Below, piece by piece: positions 47,380 through 57,110 of a stretch of DNA of 64,000 nucleotides. The notes beneath the pieces were generated by a model. That model ran no database searches. It was given only the letters and a program-made list of their open reading frames with translations, and was not told the DNA's origin. The position numbers and the translations under genes were made by a program. Origin of the DNA: Pseudobdellovibrionaceae bacterium (GTDB lineage Bacteria; Bdellovibrionota; Bdellovibrionia; Bdellovibrionales; UBA1609); contig JAUVAX010000007.1 in NCBI GenBank assembly GCA_030591685.1, positions 1-64,000 of the forward strand, read 5' to 3'. Position 1 is the first letter of the stretch; every line of letters begins with the position of its first letter.

Positions 47380-49524
47380 GTGGAAAAGGTTTTTAAGATA
47401 ATTGATAAAGAGGGCGTCGCACTTGTAGAAATTGATTTAAAGGGCGAGAAGGTGAATAAATTAAATGCTGATGTTATGGCTCAACTTAAAGAGGTTATCG
47501 CAGAGTTAAAGGTTTCAACGTTTAAAGCGGTTGTGTTTATATCTAGAAAAAAGAATATTTTCATTGCAGGAGCTGATATTGATGAAATCAAAAAAATAAA
47601 TAAAAAAGAAGATTTCATGAAGGTTCTTATTGATGCCCATGAAGTATTTAATGCTCTTGAGAGCTTACCGATGCCAACGATTTCAGCTATTCATGGGGCC
47701 TGTATGGGCGGAGGGGCCGAGTTTGCTCTTTCCTGTAATTACCGCATGAGTACAGATGATAAAAAAACAAAAATTGGCTTACCAGAAGTGCAGCTAGGCA
47801 TTATACCAGGATTTGGTGGTTGCATTAGGCTCCCCAGGCTTATTGGCTTGCCCGCGTCTTTAGATATCATTTTAGCAGGCAAATCGGTGATCTCAAAAAA
47901 AGCAAAAAAAATAGGACTTGTTGACCAAGTGGTACCGGTTGATCAACTAGAGTCAAAAGCGCTTAAATGGGCCCAAGAAGTTTCAACTCATAAAAATGCC
48001 CGGTTAAATACTTATAAGCCTAAATCTATAATGGATAAGTTTTTAAATTCTGCTCCGGGGCGAATAGTTGTTTTTAATCAAGCTAAAAAATCAGTTCTTA
48101 AACAATCCAAAGGTTTTTATCCGGCGCCTTTAAGAGCTCTAGACGTAATAAAAAAAACATATGCTTCAAAAAACTTTAGCAAATCCCTAGATATAGAGGC
48201 TAAAGCTTTTAGTGAGGTGGCAACAACTGAAGTGAGTCGTCACTTAATCAATCTTTTTTACATGCTAGAGGCCGTGAAAAAAAACACAGGCGTCGAGAGT
48301 GCCGATGTTAAACCTAGAGACATTAAAAAAATGGGAGTCTTAGGGGCAGGGGTCATGGGGGGCGGTATTGCTTACATCGGTGCAGACAAGGGTGTTGATG
48401 TGCGAATGAAGGACCTTACCCACGATGCCATAGCTAAAGGCTACAAGGCCGCCAGTGATATATGGAAAAAGAAACTTAATCGAAGACGGCTCACGGCCTA
48501 TGAGTTTGAAAAAAAAATGAGTCATGTCTCTGGAACTTTAGACTACTCTGGGTTTAGTTCAATGGATCTTGTGGTCGAAGCCATAGTTGAGGACATGGGG
48601 ATAAAAAAATCAGTTATTTCTGAGGTGGCACAAAAATGTAAACCTCAATGTATTATTGCTACAAACACATCATCCTTAAGTGTAAATGAAATGGCAGAGG
48701 CTCACCCTCGTCCCGAGTACTTTGCAGGGATGCATTTTTTTAATCCGGTTGATAAAATGCCTTTAGTTGAAGTCATAAGAGGTGTTAAAACTAGTGATGA
48801 AACTATAGCTACTATATTTTCGCTGGCTAAAAAAATGGGGAAAACACCTGTTGTTGTAAAAGATGGCCCTGGCTTTTTAGTCAATCGACTCTTGTTGCCA
48901 TTACTTTCAGAGGCTTTATTTTTACTCGAAGAGGGTGCTGATATAAAAAGTGTGGATCACTATTATACCCACGAATTTGGAATGCCCATGGGTCCTTTTA
49001 GGCTTATGGATGAAGTAGGTCTTGATGTGTGTGTTAAAGTGTTAAAGAGTTTTAAAAAATCATTAGGTGAAAGAATAGAAATATCAGAGCTTGCTGGAAA
49101 ATTTGAAGGCACCGGAAGGCTGGGTCATAAAAATAAAAAAGGCTTTTATTGTTATGATGAAAGGGGCAAAGCCACCAAGGTAGACGAAACTGTGTATGCC
49201 GATTTGGGGCTAAAACTTCCAAAAGGAGGACACAGCTCTAAAGAGTGTATAGAGAGAGGGGTCATGCAAATGATTAACGAGGCTTCTCGGGCCTTAAAAG
49301 AAGATCATATTGTGAACACTCCTGAAGAATGTGATTTGGCCATGATTATGGGGACGGGATTCCCCCCTTTTCGCGGTGGGCTTTTAAGGTATGCCGATAG
49401 TCTGGGCACTGAGTATATTGTACAAAAATTAGAAGAGTATCACTCTCGGCTGGGTATTCGATTTAAGCCCTCAGATAGTATAATAAGAATGTCTAAAAAT
49501 AAGACAACTTTTTATGCTAATTAG
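47380..49524 (+). CDS. Multifunctional enoyl-CoA hydratase / 3-hydroxyacyl-CoA dehydrogenase
   Basis: FIAGADIDEIK, GACMGGGAEFALSCNYR, GVLGAGVMGGGIAY, FAGMHFFNPVDKMPLVEVI. Confidence 0.95.
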   Translation: MEKVFKIIDKEGVALVEIDLKGEKVNKLNADVMAQLKEVIAELKVSTFKAVVFISRKKNIFIAGADIDEIKKINKKEDFMKVLIDAHEVFNALESLPMPTISAIHGACMGGGAEFALSCNYRMSTDDKKTKIGLPEVQLGIIPGFGGCIRLPRLIGLPASLDIILAGKSVISKKAKKIGLVDQVVPVDQLESKALKWAQEVSTHKNARLNTYKPKSIMDKFLNSAPGRIVVFNQAKKSVLKQSKGFYPAPLRALDVIKKTYASKNFSKSLDIEAKAFSEVATTEVSRHLINLFYMLEAVKKNTGVESADVKPRDIKKMGVLGAGVMGGGIAYIGADKGVDVRMKDLTHDAIAKGYKAASDIWKKKLNRRRLTAYEFEKKMSHVSGTLDYSGFSSMDLVVEAIVEDMGIKKSVISEVAQKCKPQCIIATNTSSLSVNEMAEAHPRPEYFAGMHFFNPVDKMPLVEVIRGVKTSDETIATIFSLAKKMGKTPVVVKDGPGFLVNRLLLPLLSEALFLLEEGADIKSVDHYYTHEFGMPMGPFRLMDEVGLDVCVKVLKSFKKSLGERIEISELAGKFEGTGRLGHKNKKGFYCYDERGKATKVDETVYADLGLKLPKGGHSSKECIERGVMQMINEASRALKEDHIVNTPEECDLAMIMGTGFPPFRGGLLRYADSLGTEYIVQKLEEYHSRLGIRFKPSDSIIRMSKNKTTFYAN

Positions 49525-49734
49525 TACTATGATAGGGCGCTTCACTTTACGCCCAAGAGAGTCGCTATTGTATGTCAGGCGGTACGACCTAGGTTTGCGG
49601 ATATAAAATATCATTTTGTAACAATCTGCTGTCACTAAAGTTTAGTTATATTCATCTGAATTTTTAGTCAGAGGCTATATATATTTAAAATTAGATATTA
49701 TCAGCGCCGATAGGTTTCTTGTAAGGTGTAGATA

Positions 49735-52356
49735 ATGCTAATTAAACAGTCTTTTATATTAATTTCATGTTTTGTCCTCACGGGGATTTATTTTTACAAT
49801 TTACCTGGAGCCGAGGTGACTCCTTTATTTATTATTCCTGCCGCTGGTATTGGCTTAGGATACTTAATTGTATATGGGCGAAAAATTATACTCAGCCTGG
49901 TCATTGCCGTTGCGCTGTTTTCACAGTACGTAGTTATGGCTCCATTTACGAAAGAGCTTATCCCGGGCTCTGATTTAATTTTATTTTTAGCTATTTTTTT
50001 GGTCAGCATGTTACAAATTATTGTCGGGTGGTTGATATTTACTAAATGTATGTCTAAGAGGGACCATAAAAAAGGTCAAATTTATAAAGCTATTATGACG
50101 ACTGTTTTGGGCCTTTCAATGATAGGGGCATTAGGATGTATGATAGTCATGAGCCTGCGCCCTGAAGTGAATAGCTTTTTTGTTTTTGGAGTTTCAATTC
50201 GATTTTTTTCGGCCTTCATTGTGGGCTGTACATCCTCATTGCCAATAACACTGATTGCTCTTGGGTATGTGCCTGAGTCGAGTCGTAAGGTTAGGCAGTA
50301 TATCATATTTGGTTTAGTCAGCTTTTTTATAGCGAATGCTTTTTCTCTTTTTTTTGTAGACAAGAGCAATGTAAAGCAGGTGTTTGCACGGGTAGACAGT
50401 GGAGCTATTGAAAATAAACATTTTATGGAACTATCCCTAAATCAAGTATTAGAAACAGCAAAGTCATTTCAAAATTACTATTTAAGTTCAAACTATGTTG
50501 ATGAAAATGAATTTAAAACATTCTCAATGGGTGCCCTTAAATCAAACTCTCAAATTGATTCTTTATTTTTTGTACCAAATAATTATGAAGGAGACGGTCA
50601 TAAAATATTGATAACAAATAAACTTAAAGGCAGGCCATTGAGCATAAAAGTACTCGCCAGCAGTCTACCTAAAGAGTTATTTAACCCTGGTCGTGAGGCG
50701 AGTGGTCGATTTTTCGAGCTAAAAAATGAGGATTATCATAAAGTGGTTCATGTCACCCCGGTTAAAAATAAAAAACATGATTTAATAGGCTTTATAGGTG
50801 TTGTTGCAAGGTTAAAGATTCATAAATCGGTTCTTCTAGAGAGAGGCCGTAACGAAGATATTAATACTATAATTACAATTAAAGTTGGTGAGTCTTCAGA
50901 CAGGCAAATTTTTTCAACAGTTAGTAAGATAAATTTAAATCATCATAATCATCAACATCAACTCTATAGTAAAAAATCAGTTATAAGTCAGTATAATTTA
51001 AAAATAACAAGCGTGACTTCCTCTGGTCTGTTATCAGCGTACTTAATTATGGACGCTATGTACTGGTCACGTCTTTTTATTTCAATACTGTTTTCTGTTG
51101 TTTCAGTAAGTATTGCATTAATACTCCAAGAGCGTGAAATAAGCACGGCAGCAGCATTGGTGCAAAAAAATAAAGAGGTACAGCTCAGAGAGTTTACAGA
51201 GCTAAGGCTTCAACAGCTCAACAGAGATCTTGAAATTGAAATTATTAATAGAACACTTGAAGTGACCGAGAGAAACTTAGAATTAGAGTCTATGTTTTCA
51301 GCCTTCCCTGATATTTTGTTTAGAATCAGGACTGACGGCACTATTGTGAGCTATGAATCAGGCGAGGGGGCCGATTTATTTATTGACCCTAGGCTTTATA
51401 TAAATCAACCCATTACAGATATTTTTAGTGGTGAACTTTCTTCAAAGTTTTCGGAGTTAATAAGGCAAACCATTAATTTAGGTAACGTACAGACACTTCA
51501 GTATGATGATGTTATAGGGAAAACTAAAAAATGCTATGAAGTAAGAATGTCCTGTTATAGTGCTGATAAGCTTCTTGTTATTCTAAGAAATGTAACTTCA
51601 CAGGTATTAATGGAAGAGCTCATTGCAGAACAAAATTTAAAAGCCATTAATTCGGCAAAAATGGTGTCTTTAGGTGAGATGGCTGGGGGGATTGCTCATG
51701 AAATTAACAATCCGCTCACTATCATTGATGGATCGGCTCACTTAATAGAGGCTATGTATAGCAAAAACAGTGTAGACTTAAATAAGGTCAAAAAATCTTT
51801 ACAAAGAATTAGAAGCACAGTTCAACGGGTGGCAAAGATAGTCACTGGTTTAAGGACTTTTTCTAGAGATAGTACAGGGGATGCTTTAGAGCCGACTAAA
51901 CTCAGTGACTTTATAGAAGAGAGTTTAAGTTTATGTTATGAACGATTTAAAAATAACGGGTTTGAAGTTATACAAAACATTCAAAATGCAGATTTGTTGT
52001 TTGATTGTCGTAGGGTTGAGCTCTCACAGGTACTTGTAAATTTATTGAATAATGCATTTGATGCAGTTATGACGGTTGATGATAGATGGGTCCGTATTGA
52101 GACCTCTATTGCTGATGAGCAGTTATTAATATCAGTCACAGACACGGGCCCGGGTGTACCAGAGGATATAAGAGAGAAAATAAAGCAGCCATTATTTACA
52201 ACAAAAACTATTGGTCACGGAACAGGGCTAGGTTTAAGCATCAGCACAAGTATCGTGCGGCACCATGGTGGACGTCTTGTTTTAAATGAAACATCAAAGG
52301 GGACGGAGTTTATTATTTACTTGCCTCTGGCTCGTAAAGACAGCATTGCTGCTTAG
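49735..52356 (+). CDS. Membrane-bound sensor histidine kinase (MASE-like N-terminus, PAS-like, HisKA-HATPase)
   Basis: GEMAGGIAHEINNPLTIIDG H-box; LVNLLNNAFDAV N-box; TDTGPGVP; GTGLGLSIS. Confidence 0.92.
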   Translation: MLIKQSFILISCFVLTGIYFYNLPGAEVTPLFIIPAAGIGLGYLIVYGRKIILSLVIAVALFSQYVVMAPFTKELIPGSDLILFLAIFLVSMLQIIVGWLIFTKCMSKRDHKKGQIYKAIMTTVLGLSMIGALGCMIVMSLRPEVNSFFVFGVSIRFFSAFIVGCTSSLPITLIALGYVPESSRKVRQYIIFGLVSFFIANAFSLFFVDKSNVKQVFARVDSGAIENKHFMELSLNQVLETAKSFQNYYLSSNYVDENEFKTFSMGALKSNSQIDSLFFVPNNYEGDGHKILITNKLKGRPLSIKVLASSLPKELFNPGREASGRFFELKNEDYHKVVHVTPVKNKKHDLIGFIGVVARLKIHKSVLLERGRNEDINTIITIKVGESSDRQIFSTVSKINLNHHNHQHQLYSKKSVISQYNLKITSVTSSGLLSAYLIMDAMYWSRLFISILFSVVSVSIALILQEREISTAAALVQKNKEVQLREFTELRLQQLNRDLEIEIINRTLEVTERNLELESMFSAFPDILFRIRTDGTIVSYESGEGADLFIDPRLYINQPITDIFSGELSSKFSELIRQTINLGNVQTLQYDDVIGKTKKCYEVRMSCYSADKLLVILRNVTSQVLMEELIAEQNLKAINSAKMVSLGEMAGGIAHEINNPLTIIDGSAHLIEAMYSKNSVDLNKVKKSLQRIRSTVQRVAKIVTGLRTFSRDSTGDALEPTKLSDFIEESLSLCYERFKNNGFEVIQNIQNADLLFDCRRVELSQVLVNLLNNAFDAVMTVDDRWVRIETSIADEQLLISVTDTGPGVPEDIREKIKQPLFTTKTIGHGTGLGLSISTSIVRHHGGRLVLNETSKGTEFIIYLPLARKDSIAA

Positions 52357-52584
52357 AATTTAAGCTAACTATGTAACATTATTGATCTTTGTCTCTTGTG
52401 GTCATTTACACTTTATTTTGTAACATTTACACTTAGGATATGTATTTCTTGATCTTCACCCCCTCAAGTCGAGATAATCACACAATCAGTGGTTTCAATG
52501 TGGAACTAAGTAGGCACAGAGTTTGCTACTGTAAGGGTAAGAGTGAGTCAGGTAAAAACTTGATGAACTCAATTGGGGATAATT

Positions 52585-52601
52585 AAAAAAAAGGGGGGGG
52601 G
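52585..52601. repeat. A8G9 homopolymer pair abutting a start codon
   Basis: AAAAAAAAGGGGGGGGG directly followed by ATG at 52602. Confidence 0.9.
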
Positions 52602-53303
52602 ATGAACACATCCGTCATATTTCATGGCATAGGAGCGCTTGATTTTGAAGAGCTTCGAATCAATTCAGTAAGAATACCAGAGGTATTATCAAGGATTAAA
52701 CAGGCAGAAAAAATTTGGTCTGATGCGGGCCTGCCATTTTTTGATTTTATTAACTTCATTGGTTCTGAAAATATAAGATTTTATGCAAATATAAAATTTA
52801 AATCTTTAGCTGTCGCGGTTGTTCAGGTGGGGCTATTTGATCGTTATTTAAAAAACAATCAAGACCCTCATTATTTAATAGGCAACAAAGTGGGTGACTC
52901 TGCTTTAATGTACCTTTCAGGGGAGACCACCTTTCCAGAGTTAGTTTTAAGCTCAAAGGCCGCGCTATCAATGGACGAGGGCTTTACGATAGAGCCTACG
53001 CAAACCTTATCGTCAGGGGTTGATGTCAGCCAGCTGACAACATATTATTTTAAGGATTATAAAAAGGAGATTTTGCTTGAGGGGACAAATCAAGGCCTGA
53101 GTCAATCTACTTTAATGAGGCATTTAATTGATGAACATGCTGTAAGCAAGTTTATTAATATTGGACCAGGGACAAGCTTTGATAGTCTAAAGTTAGAATT
53201 TAATCTAGAGGATCTCTGTTTTATGGAGTCGGTAGATTGTGACCCAATGCTCAATTGGTTTTGGAAGCACTTAAACCCTTTAGAGTTTCAGCAGGCACAG
53301 TAG
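52602..53303 (+). CDS. Degenerate FabD/acyltransferase-like protein lacking the catalytic serine
   Basis: N-terminal FHGIGAL (cf. FPGQGSQ), LIGNKVGDSAL (cf. GHSVGE), C-terminal FINIGPGTSFDSLKL (cf. EIGPGKVLTGLLKR). Confidence 0.55.
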   Translation: MNTSVIFHGIGALDFEELRINSVRIPEVLSRIKQAEKIWSDAGLPFFDFINFIGSENIRFYANIKFKSLAVAVVQVGLFDRYLKNNQDPHYLIGNKVGDSALMYLSGETTFPELVLSSKAALSMDEGFTIEPTQTLSSGVDVSQLTTYYFKDYKKEILLEGTNQGLSQSTLMRHLIDEHAVSKFINIGPGTSFDSLKLEFNLEDLCFMESVDCDPMLNWFWKHLNPLEFQQAQ

Positions 53304-53304
53304 T

Positions 53305-54435
53305 TTATATAACAGCCAGGTCAATATCAGGGGGCTTTTCTAAAAAAGTAGGCTTTAAGAACTCAGGCACGTTATCCCCTGGGGCTAATAAGCAATACAA
53401 GTTATAGGGGACCCCTTGTGATATAAATCCACGTGGTGGTAAAAAACTTTTTTGATTTTCAAAATTAAGGTAAGCTAAAAAATGAGTTTTTGGGGTGACT
53501 TGAAAAGCTCGTCTAAGCAAGCTATAAAAAATATCAGGATTATTGGCGTAAAGAAAATTAAGCTGCATCATATTCAATGTGTTGCTTGAACTGTTAAACA
53601 GAGCTCTTGTAATTCCTAGGTAAGAGAGCGTCTTTAGAGTTTGTTCAAAAGTTTTTACTCGTTTAGTTTTGTTAATGACTTGAATGGTTTCTACGTTGCT
53701 GGTGTCCCAAAGGGACGCACACCCAATAATATTTTTATCCTTATCAAAAGCCATTAAAAAATCACTAATTTTGAGCCCTGGCCAGTGGCTGATCATGCCT
53801 AATAAGTCCGTATGCTTTTGTGGTATGTAAAAGGGCATTAATTTTTGTCTATTTTTTATATAATCTTGAAGAGCGCTAATATCTGATACATGAGCCGGCC
53901 TGATATCAATAGTTGTTAAAGGGGATGAGGCCCAAGGGTAAATGCCATGTAAGGTTGTTATGTTAAAGCGTCGAAAGAGGTGATATCTAGGAAAATTTCT
54001 ATTTACTGACCTTGGCCTTATAAAGCTTCTATACGAGGCGACACGAGACTGAGCAATGGGGGAGAAAAAATACTTGCACTCTCTCTTTGCACGCTCTTCT
54101 AAAAGAACAGGTAAAAATATATCTGACCACGCGAGAAGGGCTTTTCTATTTTTGGCTATTCGCAGGTCAGTGGCGAGACCAATGGTTTGTTCTGAGGTGC
54201 CAATGACTACATTTACAAAAACTAAAGTGGCAGTGGCCTGAAGTTCATTTTTGTCATCCACAAGCATAAGTGTTATGTGATCATTGGAGAACAAATTATA
54301 CTTATCAAAAAAATTATGGGTTCTATTTAAAGTTATTTCCATGTTGCCAGGCAGGCTTAAGCTTGAAAAAAAGTTTGTTAATCGTTTTGAGTCTTTTGCC
54401 TCAGCGGTAACAACTCTCATTTTGAGGGAACCCAT
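53305..54435 (-). CDS. GNAT-like acyltransferase, possibly two GNAT-fold halves
   Basis: N-terminal RVVTAEAKDSKRLTNFFSSLSLP and internal second module IDIRPAHVSDISALQDYI. Confidence 0.6.
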   Translation of the reverse strand: MGSLKMRVVTAEAKDSKRLTNFFSSLSLPGNMEITLNRTHNFFDKYNLFSNDHITLMLVDDKNELQATATLVFVNVVIGTSEQTIGLATDLRIAKNRKALLAWSDIFLPVLLEERAKRECKYFFSPIAQSRVASYRSFIRPRSVNRNFPRYHLFRRFNITTLHGIYPWASSPLTTIDIRPAHVSDISALQDYIKNRQKLMPFYIPQKHTDLLGMISHWPGLKISDFLMAFDKDKNIIGCASLWDTSNVETIQVINKTKRVKTFEQTLKTLSYLGITRALFNSSSNTLNMMQLNFLYANNPDIFYSLLRRAFQVTPKTHFLAYLNFENQKSFLPPRGFISQGVPYNLYCLLAPGDNVPEFLKPTFLEKPPDIDLAVI

Positions 54436-54986
54436 TCCGTTTCACTAATACCATGGGACATATTTACAGCTCTACTTTGGCAGAACATTAAATCACTAAG
54501 TCTATTTACATAGATGAGTATTTCGGGATTAACGGGGGTCTCTGTGTTCAGTGATACGATGCCTCTCTCGGCTCGGCGACAGACACACCTAGTGATATGA
54601 AGCTGTGAACTGGCCTTGTGCCCACCAGGTAAAATAAAGTTTTTAAGTGGAGGCAGTTGAGCTTGAAGGTCATCGATCTGTCGCTCTATAAGTTCGATGT
54701 CATTTAGGCCTATAGGGGGAAGTTTTTTTGATAAACCCTCATCATCACAAGCTAAATGGCTGCCAATATTAAATAATAAGCTCTGTATGTGAGTGAGTTG
54801 TTCAATGACTTGGCGAGCAATGAGGTTTTCTTGTGGGTCCATAAGTAAGCTGATGCAAAGGCCAACGTGGGCGTTAAGCTCGTCAATAGATCCATAGGCA
54901 CAAAGGCGTGTATGTGACTTAGAAACTTTTTTCCCGCCTAATAATTGAGTAGTACCATTGTCGCCAATTTTAGTGTAAATTTTCAT
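54417..54986 (-). CDS. PduO-type cob(I)alamin/cob(I)yrinate adenosyltransferase
   Basis: MKIYTKIGDNGTTQLLGGKKVSK, YGSIDELNAHVG, RCVCRRAERGIV, YVNRLSDLMF. Confidence 0.95.
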   Translation of the reverse strand: MKIYTKIGDNGTTQLLGGKKVSKSHTRLCAYGSIDELNAHVGLCISLLMDPQENLIARQVIEQLTHIQSLLFNIGSHLACDDEGLSKKLPPIGLNDIELIERQIDDLQAQLPPLKNFILPGGHKASSQLHITRCVCRRAERGIVSLNTETPVNPEILIYVNRLSDLMFCQSRAVNMSHGISETEWVPSK

Positions 54987-55006
54987 TCTTTAATGATAAT
55001 AACAGT

Positions 55007-55849
55007 TTGCAGCTTTATATATCAACGTCGCGTCAAAAAGGAGAGCTTATGGGCTCATCAATCTTTCTGTCTTCTCCGCACTCTGGAGAGGTGGTTCCAA
55101 AAGAGGCCCCTTGGTTGCTTGATTTAGATGAGCTGACGCTGATGTGTGATGTGGACCGTTTTGTTGACGAGCTTTACGCCCCAGCAGCTGATCGGTTGAA
55201 AATAGGGCTCATCAACTCTCAGTGGCACAGGTATGCTGTGGACCTTAACCGAATGCCTGAGGATGTTGATTCATCTACGGTGCTTGGCCACTCTAATGGC
55301 GCTGGGAGCTTTTCGAGAGGACTCCACTGGAAAAACACGACAACAGGTCTTTGCTTAATGGATAAGCCGATCACTAAAGAGCTGCATGAGACTTTGATTA
55401 AAAAATACTATGAGCCCTTTCACAGCGAAATACGAAAAAAGTATGATGATTTTAAAGCACAAGGTATAAAAAAAGTCTATCATATGGACTTACACTCTAT
55501 GCCATCAGTGGGGACAAGTCAGCACAAGGACCCTGGTGAGTTTCGAGCCGACGTGGTTGTTAGTGATGTGAGTGGGCAAAGCTGTGATGATAATTTCACT
55601 CAACTGGTGGCTTCGTCTTATGAAAGGGCCGGGTTTAAAGTCATTTGTAATTGGCCCTATCAGGGCGGCCGAATCACTCAAATCTATGGTCGACCAAGCG
55701 AGGGGTGTAATGCCATCCAGGTAGAGCTCAATCGTTCTCTTTATATGAACGAGCAAACTAAACAAAAAAATGAGAATAGCTTTGAAGAGATTAAAAATAA
55801 ACTATTAAAGGCGTTAGAGGTAATAAAGAGTGAAGTTAAGACTCTATAG
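55007..55849 (+). CDS. N-formylglutamate amidohydrolase family protein (start probably 55049)
   Basis: FLSSPHSGEVVP, DVDRFVDELY, MDLHSMPSVG, YQGGRITQIYGRPSEGCNAIQVELNRSLYM. Confidence 0.9.
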   Translation: MQLYISTSRQKGELMGSSIFLSSPHSGEVVPKEAPWLLDLDELTLMCDVDRFVDELYAPAADRLKIGLINSQWHRYAVDLNRMPEDVDSSTVLGHSNGAGSFSRGLHWKNTTTGLCLMDKPITKELHETLIKKYYEPFHSEIRKKYDDFKAQGIKKVYHMDLHSMPSVGTSQHKDPGEFRADVVVSDVSGQSCDDNFTQLVASSYERAGFKVICNWPYQGGRITQIYGRPSEGCNAIQVELNRSLYMNEQTKQKNENSFEEIKNKLLKALEVIKSEVKTL

Positions 55850-57110
55850 CTTTTTAGTAGCAACCATTGTTAGTGTGCAGCTCAACGCTTTGCCCATTAC
55901 GCTTAAAGAAATTATTGTGCGTAGTTTAGAGAGCAATGACAAGCTCTCGTCCACTATGAGCAAGTACAAAAGCGAGGCACAGCTGTATAAGGAGGCTGTC
56001 CGGCGAGCCTTTCCTGCGATGGATGCCGACTTTTCAAAGTCGAGTCAAAAGGTCCCTAGCGCATGGTCCACCTTTGTTCAAAGCGAAACATACAATGCCA
56101 CAGTTTCTTTAACACAGCCTATTTATTTGGGCGGCGCGATTTGGCAAGGGCTTAAATTTAAGAAGCTTTTAGAGAAAATGAGTTATCAAAATTATAAGCT
56201 TGAAACCATAAGTATTCAAAGGCAGTTGCTTACATGGGCGTTGCAATATAAAAATTTATCAGGTCAAGTTTTATCCACGTCACAATCACTTAAAGATCAA
56301 AAAGAATTCGTGTTTTTGTCGAGAAAAAAAATCAAAAGAGGAGACGCAAAAAAGTATGAATACCAGCAAAGCTTATCTGAACTTTACTCTTATGAATCTC
56401 GGCTCAAACTGCTAAAAAATAAAAAAGAAGCCTTTAAAGGTAAAATAAATTCGGCTTTAAAAATCGACCTCAGTAGCCCTTTAAATATACATCTCCCTCA
56501 AGAGCCTAAAGATCTTTTTATTACAAAGCTTAAGATGTATGAGGAGTCCATAGCGGCTCGACCAGAAATAGTTTTAGCAAAGCTTCAAATTGAGCTTCAA
56601 GAGGTGAATAAAAAATTAGACATGTCTGTTCACCTGCCGAGTTTGAACCTTGTGGCTTCGATGGGGTATCAATCTACGAACTCGAATCAGCTGTTTGAAA
56701 ACGACTCAAAGAAAAGCTCGTTACTTTTATCACTAAAGGTGCCCATGTTTTCGGCGCTATCCTCTGTGAACTTAAAAAAGTCGGGAGAATTAAAGGTTTT
56801 AGAGGCGAAAAGTAAACGCAATCAGCTTTTAAGGGACCTTCAAGTGGCTTTAGAAATTAAGTATGTTAAATTTAAATCTTCAAGGAGTGTTTATTTAGAC
56901 ATTATGAAGTGGAAAGTGGCTGCGATTAAAGCCCATAAAGAGGGGCTTTCTCTATACAGACGTGGAGGACTCGATTACTCTCAGGTTTTGCAAATGCAAA
57001 AGGCGAGGGAGCGAGCAGAACTCTCTTATTTAGACTCAAAACAAGAATTATACCTAAGCTACTACGAATTAATTTTATCATTAGGAAGAGATGTTGTTAA
57101 ATACCTGTAA
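55830..57110 (+). CDS. TolC-family outer membrane efflux protein
   Basis: Signal peptide; ATVSLTQPIYLGGAIWQGLKFK; helical repeats; LYRRGGLDYSQVLQMQKAR. Confidence 0.85.
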   Translation: MKLRLYSFLVATIVSVQLNALPITLKEIIVRSLESNDKLSSTMSKYKSEAQLYKEAVRRAFPAMDADFSKSSQKVPSAWSTFVQSETYNATVSLTQPIYLGGAIWQGLKFKKLLEKMSYQNYKLETISIQRQLLTWALQYKNLSGQVLSTSQSLKDQKEFVFLSRKKIKRGDAKKYEYQQSLSELYSYESRLKLLKNKKEAFKGKINSALKIDLSSPLNIHLPQEPKDLFITKLKMYEESIAARPEIVLAKLQIELQEVNKKLDMSVHLPSLNLVASMGYQSTNSNQLFENDSKKSSLLLSLKVPMFSALSSVNLKKSGELKVLEAKSKRNQLLRDLQVALEIKYVKFKSSRSVYLDIMKWKVAAIKAHKEGLSLYRRGGLDYSQVLQMQKARERAELSYLDSKQELYLSYYELILSLGRDVVKYL

